Assembly (NCBI GenBank): GCA_902783065.1
Contig: CACZPV010000163.1
Location: forward strand, 1-8,560
Length of the DNA stretch: 8,560 bases
Direction: 5' to 3'
Source of the DNA: an uncultured Ruminococcus sp.
GTDB lineage: Bacteria > Bacillota > Clostridia > Oscillospirales > Acutalibacteraceae
In this document: positions 1 to 5,011 of the stretch, one piece after another
How positions within the stretch are numbered: the stretch's first letter is position 1
How the letters are laid out: each line of letters begins with the position of its first letter
The notes under the pieces: generated by a model
The model's input: the letters and a program-made list of their open reading frames with translations, nothing else
Told to the model about the DNA's origin: nothing
Database searches by the model: none
Position numbers and translations under genes: made by a program

Positions 1-98
1 ATCGCATTCGTATAGTAACCGTCTTTAGTAGTCAATATTTTGATTCCATAATATGCACGATTCAATATACTATTTCCGTCCAGCACCAGTAACTTCAT
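1..98 (-). CDS. polA: DNA polymerase I, N-terminal fragment (5'-3' exonuclease domain), cut by window edge
   Basis: The reverse strand from base 98 reads MKLLVLDGNSILNRAYYGIK, continuing ILTTKDGYYTNA to the edge. This is the characteristic opening of bacterial DNA polymerase I: the metal-binding aspartate in LLVLDGNS (D7), then the N-R-A-[FY]-Y-G-I segment and the TKDG-YTNA turn of the FEN-like 5' nuclease domain. The full enzyme (about 850-900 residues) removes RNA primers and fills gaps in replication and excision repair. Only 32 codons are visible, so it cannot be said whether the polymerase and proofreading domains are intact. The start is fixed by a strong Shine-Dalgarno AAGGAGG (106-112) seven bases upstream of the ATG. 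It lies 181 bases downstream of alr on the same strand; a hairpin and a weak promoter lie between, so it may have its own transcript. Confidence 0.9.
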   Translation of the reverse strand, partial: MKLLVLDGNSILNRAYYGIKILTTKDGYYTNA

Positions 99-167
99 AT
101 CTTGTCCTCCTTGGGATACGGGGATTTTAAGCTGACTGCAAAATTCAAAAAGTTATTAATTCAACTT

Positions 168-195
168 ACAATACTAAATATAATATAAAATTCAA
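168..195 (-). promoter_or_regulatory. weak candidate promoter for polA
   Basis: On the minus strand, TTGAAT (190-195) and TATTGT (168-173) are separated by 16 bases, about 70 bases upstream of the polA start. Each hexamer matches the sigma-A consensus only in part, and the region is so AT-rich that chance matches are expected. It is the best candidate in the alr-polA gap; read-through from alr is the alternative. Confidence 0.3.
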
Positions 196-221
196 ACTAC
201 ATAAGGATTTGAACAGATATT

Positions 222-273
222 AATACTTTCTTTTCACCGGCTGTCGCAGGAAAGAGATGAAAAGAAAGGTATT
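222..273 (-). terminator. stem-loop just after alr, possible terminator or mRNA 3' structure
   Basis: AATACTTTCTTTTCA (222-236) pairs with TGAAAAGAAAGGTATT (258-273), a stem of 15 base pairs with one bulged G, around a 21-base loop. On the minus strand it begins seven bases after the alr stop codon. There is no clear U-run on either side, so it is not a textbook intrinsic terminator; it may be an inefficient terminator or an RNA-stabilising 3' hairpin. Confidence 0.45.
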
Positions 274-279
274 CATCCG

Positions 280-1479
280 TCAGTCATCCGTCGAGGAACG
301 TATACAGTCCATCATACCAACATTTTTTCCATGGCGCATATATATTCTCGGAACTCTTTTTCCTACTAAACATACCAGTTCATAATTTATCGTACCTGTC
401 AATTCCGCAATATTATCAAATGAAATGGTATTATCTTGTCCATTACCGATTACTGTCACTTCATCTCCTGTTTCCACTCCATCAATATCTGTAATATCAA
501 TCATTACCTGATCCATACATACTCTGCCGATAACAGGAGCTTTTTTTCCTTTTACCGTCATATAAGCTTTTCCGGATAAACTCCTTGTATAACCATCAGC
601 ATAGCCAATCGGAACAGTTGCAATTTTCGTTTGCCGTTCTGTTACATAGGTACCGCCATAGCTGACTGCAGTATAAGGTTCTACTGTTTTAATTTGTGCA
701 ATCACACTTTTTATCTGCATAGCCTGCTGCAAATCTATTTTTCCTGACAATTTCGGAGAAGGTGCAAGTCCGTAAAGAATAATACCTGCTCTCACGCAGT
801 CACATTTTGCCTGCTTATAATCAATAATCGCACCGCTGTTTGAGCAGTGTACTGTTTTAAAATCAATTCCATCTTTTTTAAGTTTTTCAACTGCATCAGA
901 AAAACAATCAAGCTGATGCAAAGTAGCTGATTTACCATCTTCTGCCTCATCTGATACGGCAAAATGTGTAAAAATACCCTCTGCACATAATCCTTCAAGC
1001 TGACAGACTTCCTTAATCAGTTCCAACGAGTGTACATCACGTTCAATATTCTGATACATAAAACCGATTCTGCTCATACCGGTATCAAGTTTGACGTGCA
1101 CACTGACCCTGACATGATTTTTTACTGCATTTTCAGATAATTCTCTTGCATAATCAAGCGACAGAACCGCCTGTGTAATATTGTTATCAGCAAGTTCCTT
1201 AGCCATCTCTGCCGGTGTAAAACCCAGAATGAGAATTGGTTTTGTGATACCGTTTTCTCTGAGCTGCATTGCTTCTTCAATATTTGAAACGGCAAATCTG
1301 TCCGCTCCGATTTTTTCATAATACTGTCCGAGGAACACTGCCCCGTGACCATAGCCATCAGCTTTGATAACACACATAATTTCTGTATCATTGCCGACAG
1401 TTTTCCTAATTTCCCTGAAATTATGTTTAATAGCATCTATATCTACCTGCGCCCATGTTCTTCTCAGAAAATCCACCAT
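280..1479 (-). CDS. alr: alanine racemase
   Basis: Pyridoxal-phosphate enzyme interconverting L- and D-alanine, supplying D-Ala for peptidoglycan in the cytoplasm. The 399-residue protein has the family landmarks in order: the PLP lysine K39 in IKADGYGHG, LDTGMSRIGF (131-140), THFA (171-174), the HCSNSGA motif (211-217), RAGIILYG (230-237), the second catalytic tyrosine Y274 in SYGGTY, GRVCMDQ (318-324) and the closing YELVC-GKRVPRIY (366-380). This gives the PLP-binding TIM barrel followed by the C-terminal beta domain. I chose the ATG at 1479 because GAGGG sits 8 bases upstream; an in-frame ATG at 1545 would lie inside the promoter. About 19 residues follow the usual family end. The gene has its own promoter and is flanked by the prsA-like gene upstream and polA downstream, all on the minus strand. 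Confidence 0.96.
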   Translation of the reverse strand: MVDFLRRTWAQVDIDAIKHNFREIRKTVGNDTEIMCVIKADGYGHGAVFLGQYYEKIGADRFAVSNIEEAMQLRENGITKPILILGFTPAEMAKELADNNITQAVLSLDYARELSENAVKNHVRVSVHVKLDTGMSRIGFMYQNIERDVHSLELIKEVCQLEGLCAEGIFTHFAVSDEAEDGKSATLHQLDCFSDAVEKLKKDGIDFKTVHCSNSGAIIDYKQAKCDCVRAGIILYGLAPSPKLSGKIDLQQAMQIKSVIAQIKTVEPYTAVSYGGTYVTERQTKIATVPIGYADGYTRSLSGKAYMTVKGKKAPVIGRVCMDQVMIDITDIDGVETGDEVTVIGNGQDNTISFDNIAELTGTINYELVCLVGKRVPRIYMRHGKNVGMMDCIRSSTDD

Positions 1480-1516
1480 AATTACAGCCCTCACTGAACT
1501 ATTATTGATACTTATT

Positions 1517-1545
1517 ATTGTACTCCATAAGACTTTTAATGTCAA
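1517..1545 (-). promoter_or_regulatory. sigma-A-type promoter of alr
   Basis: Minus strand: TTGACA (1540-1545), exactly 17 bases, then TACAAT (1517-1522). Transcription would begin near 1510, giving a leader of about 30 bases before the ATG at 1479. The -35 is a perfect match and the -10 is five of six. Its position rules out the longer reading frame that opens at 1545. Confidence 0.85.
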
Positions 1546-1579
1546 TTACGGAATCATTATTTTTGTTCTCATACTATGG

Positions 1580-1609
1580 AAACGCTTATTAATTCATTAA
1601 TCAGCGTTT
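1580..1609. repeat. inverted repeat upstream of the alr promoter
   Basis: AAACGCT (1580-1586) pairs with AGCGTTT (1603-1609), and inside it TTAAT and ATTAA pair again, giving a nearly continuous hairpin. It sits about 35 bases upstream of the alr -35 box and about 50 bases beyond the prsA-like terminator. It could be an operator for alr, a second terminator for the upstream gene, or a decayed element; nothing decides between these. Confidence 0.4.
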
Positions 1610-1661
1610 TGGGTTTAATACTAACATTCGATAGAATACTTTATGCGTTTACTAATAATAT

Positions 1662-1687
1662 AAAAAACCCGCCGCAAATGCGGCGGG
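1662..1687 (-). terminator. rho-independent terminator of the prsA-like gene
   Basis: CCCGCCGC (1668-1675) and GCGGCGGG (1680-1687) form an all-GC 8-bp stem with a 4-base loop. Read on the minus strand, it is followed directly by six U (1662-1667). It lies 11 bases after the stop codon at 1699. The plus-strand direction has no U-run after the stem, so it acts leftwards only. Confidence 0.95.
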
Positions 1688-1698
1688 AAAAACGTCAA

Positions 1699-2826
1699 TT
1701 ACTGAGATGACTGTGATTTAACAAAATCTCTTATCAGATTAATAGTTCTTTCTACGCTGTATTTGGAGATACAATCATCATTGGTATCAACTTTCAGCTT
1801 CTTTTTTTCGCTTTCAATATACTTATCAAATTCATCATCCTTCATTTCATGAACTATGCCTATTCTGGAGATAGCATCTTTCGTTTCTGTATCATCAGTA
1901 ATCTTGGAAGCCTTTTCGGAAACAGAACCTTTATAAAGAAGATAATAAGTATCATCAATCAGTTTAACTGTTGCTTTTTTATCACCAAGTTCCTTAATTG
2001 CCTTTTGCACTTCTTCTGAAATATCAGATTCAGAGAGCTTTGAAGTACTTGAAACACTCGGTACACTTTCGTCATCGCCCAGTTTAAAATCAGTCTTATA
2101 TTCACTATCAATTTCTGTAGTTACCTTAGAACCATCATTCAGTTCCTTAGCATATTTTGAAAGATTGATCTTGACTTCATCTTTCTTTTCATCACTGATG
2201 TCTACTGAATTTCCTTCTTCATCAGTTGTTTTTATAGAGTAATGAATATAATAGTAATCTGTATAATTATCGGTAAAGTATTTCTTTACTTCTTCATCTT
2301 TAACAGCTTTAGTACCTTCTTTATCATACAATTTTTTAAACAGATCTTCCTTATAGGTTGATGTTGTACTGTCAGCATAGGCTGCAGATTTGGACGAAAC
2401 ACCTATTTTTTCAAAAAGATCTCCCATACCAGCCTGTTCTATATAACTCTGATACATTTTTTCGTTAGATTTAATACTTTCCTTATCAATACTTACTTTA
2501 TTATCCTTAACCAGTTTTTCTATAGTAAGATACTCTATACAATCGTCCTTTGCCTTATCTGCAATCCAGTCATAGATATTTTTCTTTTCTATCTTTTTGT
2601 CGGCAAAATCATCATCTGTAATCTGGATAGTTTTACCTGATTCTTCTTCATATTTTGACATAGCGGATGACATTTCAGTATATGTCTTATATATCCATAT
2701 ACCATTGGAAAGTGTTTTGCCGCTTGTTTTATAACTCCATGATGTATCCGCACATCCCGCTGCGGAGACAAGTACAGCTGCAGCACATAATACTGCTGCG
2801 GGTTTTAAAAGCGATTTTATTTTCAT
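1699..2826 (-). CDS. PrsA/SurA-like lipoprotein (degenerate peptidylprolyl isomerase family)
   Basis: A 375-residue exported protein. Residues 1-25 form a lipoprotein signal peptide: basic MKIKSLLK, a hydrophobic Ala/Val/Leu core, then SAAGC with the lipidated cysteine at C25. The mature part is Lys/Glu/Asp-rich and follows the SurA/PrsA foldase layout: a helical chaperone-like region (about 30-185), a parvulin-like section opening at YYYIHYSI (191-198) and continuing to KLIDDTYYLLYKG (about 288-300), and a helical tail. The conserved glycine-rich core of active parvulins is not evident, so isomerase activity is doubtful; a chaperone role outside the membrane is inferred. The ATG at 2826 has AAAGGAAG (2833-2840) six bases upstream; the longer frame to 2910 would start inside the promoter. 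It is monocistronic, with its own promoter and terminator, and divergent from trpB2. Confidence 0.75.
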   Translation of the reverse strand: MKIKSLLKPAAVLCAAAVLVSAAGCADTSWSYKTSGKTLSNGIWIYKTYTEMSSAMSKYEEESGKTIQITDDDFADKKIEKKNIYDWIADKAKDDCIEYLTIEKLVKDNKVSIDKESIKSNEKMYQSYIEQAGMGDLFEKIGVSSKSAAYADSTTSTYKEDLFKKLYDKEGTKAVKDEEVKKYFTDNYTDYYYIHYSIKTTDEEGNSVDISDEKKDEVKINLSKYAKELNDGSKVTTEIDSEYKTDFKLGDDESVPSVSSTSKLSESDISEEVQKAIKELGDKKATVKLIDDTYYLLYKGSVSEKASKITDDTETKDAISRIGIVHEMKDDEFDKYIESEKKKLKVDTNDDCISKYSVERTINLIRDFVKSQSSQ

Positions 2827-2898
2827 TATTATCTTCCTTTCAATATTTTTCCAAAGGCAGCCTTTAAACAAAAAGCCTCTGAACACACATATATCATA

Positions 2899-2927
2899 AT
2901 TATATACCAAAAATCAAATAAAGTCTA
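2899..2927 (-). promoter_or_regulatory. promoter of the prsA-like lipoprotein gene
   Basis: Minus strand: TAGACT (2922-2927, four of six to the -35 consensus), 17 bases, then a perfect TATAAT (2899-2904). Transcription would start near 2892, leaving a leader of about 65 bases that contains a small AAAGG-CAG-CCTTT hairpin (2853-2865) just ahead of the ribosome binding site. Confidence 0.65.
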
Positions 2928-2969
2928 TAATAATTTAAAATTTTCTTCTTAATCCTGTTAAATTTATGT

Positions 2970-3023
2970 ATTTGATAATTCAAATTCATATTTTTATAAA
3001 TCCTGAACTTGCTGACAAGTTCA
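2970..3023. promoter_or_regulatory. two short palindromes between divergent promoters (possible operators)
   Basis: TGAACTTG (3004-3011), CTGA, CAAGTTCA (3016-3023) is a perfect 8-bp inverted repeat with a 4-base centre. A second, ATTTGA (2970-2975), TAAT, TCAAAT (2980-2985), has the same geometry. They lie between the leftward prsA-like promoter (2899-2927) and the rightward trpB2 promoter (3059-3087). The spacing resembles sites for helix-turn-helix dimers such as TetR-type repressors, but no regulator gene is in the window and the assignment is inference. Confidence 0.35.
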
Positions 3024-3058
3024 CAAAAATATAAGCAAAAAATATAAAATTATGAGTG

Positions 3059-3087
3059 TTGACAAATAATAAATGATACAATATAAT
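3059..3087 (+). promoter_or_regulatory. perfect-consensus sigma-A promoter of trpB2
   Basis: TTGACA (3059-3064), 17 bases, TATAAT (3082-3087): both hexamers and the spacing match the sigma-A consensus exactly. Transcription would start near 3094, about 84 bases before the ATG at 3178. Confidence 0.9.
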
Positions 3088-3102
3088 TATATAGTACGAA
3101 CA

Positions 3103-3159
3103 ACAGCTATGTAAAGCTGTAATGCGATAAAGTATAATAAGATAATTTTACCAATTATC
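3103..3159 (+). other. two hairpins in the trpB2 leader
   Basis: ACAGCT (3103-3108) pairs with AGCTGT (3115-3120). GATAATT (3141-3147) pairs with AATTATC (3153-3159), ending four bases before the AAGGAG ribosome binding site. I see no Trp-codon leader peptide, no T-box-like pattern and no U-tailed attenuator, so regulation by these structures is only possible. Confidence 0.35.
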
Positions 3160-3177
3160 CAAAAAGGAGTCTTGAAT

Positions 3178-4551
3178 ATGTCAAAGAAAATTCCATACAG
3201 ATTTTATCTTTCAGAAGACCAGATGCCGAAACAATGGTACAATCTTCGTGCAGATATGAAAGAACAGCCTGATCCTCTGCTCAATCCTGCAACTTTGCAG
3301 CCGCTTAAAGAGGAAGATCTTTACCCTATTTTCTGCAAGGAACTCGCTCATCAGGAAATGGACTCCGAAACAAGATACATTGATATTCCGGAAGAAATTC
3401 AGGAAATGTATAAAATCTATCGTCCTTCTCCGCTTATTCGTGCCTATAATCTTGAAAAAGAACTCGATACACCTGCAAAAATTTATTATAAATTTGAAGG
3501 TAATAATACGTCAGGCAGCCATAAGCTTAATTCTGCTATTGCACAGGCTTATTATGCAAAAAAGCAGGGTCTTACTTCTCTTACTACAGAAACCGGTGCC
3601 GGTCAGTGGGGAACAGCTCTTTCTGAAGCCTGCGCATATTTCGGAATCCCACTTACAGTTTATATGGTAAAATGTTCCTATGAACAAAAACCATTCAGAA
3701 AAGCAGTTATGCAGACATTTGATGCTGATGTTATTCCAAGCCCGTCCGACACAACGGTAGTTGGCAGAAAAATTCTTGCAGAGAATCCCGGCACAACAGG
3801 AAGTCTGGGGTGTGCTATTTCCGAAGCTGTTGAAAAAGCAACTACTACTGAAGGCTGTCGTTATGTATTAGGTTCTGTTCTGAATCAGGTATTACTGCAT
3901 CAGTCAGTTATAGGTCTGGAAGCAAAAACAGCAATGGAACTTCTGGAAGAATATCCTGATGTTGTTGTCGGATGTGCCGGCGGTGGTTCAAACCTCGGAG
4001 GATTGATTGCTCCATTCATGCGTGATAAGATAGTTGATAATAAAAATATAAGAATTGTTGCAGTAGAACCTGCATCCTGTCCTTCTTTTACAAGAGGAAA
4101 ATACGCATATGATTTCTGCGATACAGGTATGGTAACTCCGATGGCAAAAATGTATACTCTTGGAAGCGGGTTTATTCCTTCTGCTAACCATGCCGGAGGA
4201 CTCAGATATCATGGTATGTCGCCAATTTTGTCTAAACTTTATCATGACGGTCTGATGGAAGCGGTTTCTTATGAACAAACGAAGGTATTTGAAGCTGCAA
4301 AGCTTTTTGCAAGAGTAGAAACTATTCTGCCTGCTCCTGAATCATCTCACGCTATAAAAGGAGCTATTGATGAAGCATTGAAATGCAAAGAAACCGGAGA
4401 AGAAAAGACTATTCTTTTTGGTCTTACAGGTACAGGTTATTTTGACATGACTGCTTACAGTGCTTTCCATGACGGAACTATGATAGATTATATCCCTACG
4501 GACGAAGATCTGCAAAAGGGTTTCGATAAGCTTCCGAAAATTGATAGATAA
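3178..4551 (+). CDS. TrpB2-type tryptophan synthase beta chain (stand-alone)
   Basis: PLP-dependent fold-type II enzyme of 457 residues, long for TrpB (about 400) but right for the TrpB2 branch with its N-terminal extension. Visible landmarks: PLP lysine K116 in GSHKLNSA, the catalytic-glutamate segment LTTETGAGQWG (E138), the phosphate-binding GGGSN loop (268-272), LPAPESSHAI (384-393) and GLTGTGYFD (415-423). The expected reaction is indole plus serine, or a related hydroxyamino acid, to tryptophan in the cytoplasm. TrpB2 proteins usually lack tight TrpA coupling and may salvage free indole; that role is inferred. The start is the ATG at 3178, eight bases after AAGGAG (3164-3169); the in-frame TTG at 3172 is too close to it. 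No trp gene adjoins; it is monocistronic, with its own promoter and terminator. Confidence 0.92.
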   Translation: MSKKIPYRFYLSEDQMPKQWYNLRADMKEQPDPLLNPATLQPLKEEDLYPIFCKELAHQEMDSETRYIDIPEEIQEMYKIYRPSPLIRAYNLEKELDTPAKIYYKFEGNNTSGSHKLNSAIAQAYYAKKQGLTSLTTETGAGQWGTALSEACAYFGIPLTVYMVKCSYEQKPFRKAVMQTFDADVIPSPSDTTVVGRKILAENPGTTGSLGCAISEAVEKATTTEGCRYVLGSVLNQVLLHQSVIGLEAKTAMELLEEYPDVVVGCAGGGSNLGGLIAPFMRDKIVDNKNIRIVAVEPASCPSFTRGKYAYDFCDTGMVTPMAKMYTLGSGFIPSANHAGGLRYHGMSPILSKLYHDGLMEAVSYEQTKVFEAAKLFARVETILPAPESSHAIKGAIDEALKCKETGEEKTILFGLTGTGYFDMTAYSAFHDGTMIDYIPTDEDLQKGFDKLPKIDR

Positions 4552-4635
4552 TTGCAGTACTTTTTAAAATATGTATTTCAATCACAATCAACAAGCATAA
4601 CTGTAAAAATACAATTTTATTAATTCATAACTCAT

Positions 4636-4689
4636 AGAGTTGTCACAAAAGCGTACTTAATGAAACGCTGTGTGACAGCTCTTTGTTTT
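4636..4689 (+). terminator. long hairpin terminator after trpB2
   Basis: AGAGTTGTCACA (4636-4647) pairs with TGTGACAGCTCT (4671-4682) with one G-U pair. Inside, AGCGT (4650-4654) pairs with ACGCT (4665-4669). The stem is followed by TTGTTTT (4683-4689). It lies 84 bases after the trpB2 stop, and the next promoter starts almost immediately after it. Confidence 0.85.
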
Positions 4690-4691
4690 CA

Positions 4692-4720
4692 TTGACAAAT
4701 AATTTTCAATAAGATATAAT
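4692..4720 (+). promoter_or_regulatory. perfect-consensus promoter of the small-protein/BIG2 operon, within an inverted repeat
   Basis: TTGACA (4692-4697), 17 bases, TATAAT (4715-4720), an exact sigma-A match. ATTGACAAA (4691-4699) and TTTGTCAAT (4724-4732) form a perfect 9-bp inverted repeat that covers the -35 box and the expected start site near 4727. A dimeric repressor could bind the arms, or the symmetry may be chance. The first 12 bases from the -35 box are the same as in the trpB2 promoter. Confidence 0.88.
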
Positions 4721-4766
4721 ATTTTTGTCAATAATTTTTTTGATAAATTAATATAACGAATTACAA

Positions 4767-4994
4767 ATGAATGAACTTTTAAAACGTATGAATAAACGGA
4801 TTCGTAAATCAGATAAAAATATACAGCCGATTGTAAAACCCCGCTCCGAAAGTCAGAAAATAGTCGTTTTCGACGCAAAAGCTACGAAAATGACGGATTA
4901 CAGCGGAGAAGAAATTGTTAAACACATGATATCAAAAACCGCATTGAAAAAGGATTTTCAGACTTTTACAATCGACTATAATAAAAATATATGA
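4767..4994 (+). CDS. unrecognised small basic protein, 75 residues
   Basis: I do not recognise a family. The predicted protein is strongly basic at its N-terminus (MNELLKRMNKRIRKSDKNIQ), then has a short beta-like segment (KIVVFDAKATKMTDYSG) and a mixed helical stretch (EEIVKHMISKTALKKDF). There is no signal peptide, membrane segment or cysteine, so a cytoplasmic, perhaps nucleic-acid- or membrane-associated protein is possible. Its reality is supported by its place about 40 bases after a perfect promoter, codon choice like its neighbours, and tight coupling to the next gene, whose Shine-Dalgarno overlaps its stop codon. Against it, there is no Shine-Dalgarno before the ATG at 4767 or before the alternative ATG at 4788. 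It might be translated weakly, start elsewhere, or be a chance frame in a long leader. Confidence 0.55.
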   Translation: MNELLKRMNKRIRKSDKNIQPIVKPRSESQKIVVFDAKATKMTDYSGEEIVKHMISKTALKKDFQTFTIDYNKNI

Positions 4995-5011
4995 AAGGAG
5001 AAATCTCTGCA

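Noticed and set aside
1480..1545. Longer alr start at 1545 giving 22 extra residues
   Set aside because: The extra codons lie in the promoter and leader (-35 at 1540-1545, -10 at 1517-1522), and the ATG at 1479 has the ribosome site and fits the family N-terminus.
2827..2910. Longer start of the prsA-like gene at 2910
   Set aside because: It would begin between the -10 and -35 boxes, and only the ATG at 2826 gives a proper lipoprotein signal peptide and ribosome site.
3094..3177. Riboswitch, T-box or trp leader peptide ahead of trpB2
   Set aside because: The 84-base leader is too short for a T-box, has no run of Trp codons and no U-tailed attenuator; only two small hairpins are seen.
3988..4278. 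96-codon minus-strand frame inside trpB2
   Set aside because: Antisense shadow of a strongly conserved enzyme gene, with no recognisable protein features.
4692..4732. Divergent promoter formed by the TTGACA on the minus strand
   Set aside because: The minus-strand TTGACA (4726-4731) has only TGAAAA at the 17-base spacing, not a usable -10, and no leftward gene follows.
4657..4878. 73-codon minus-strand frame
   Set aside because: It crosses the trpB2 terminator, the perfect plus-strand promoter and the small plus-strand gene, and has no family likeness.
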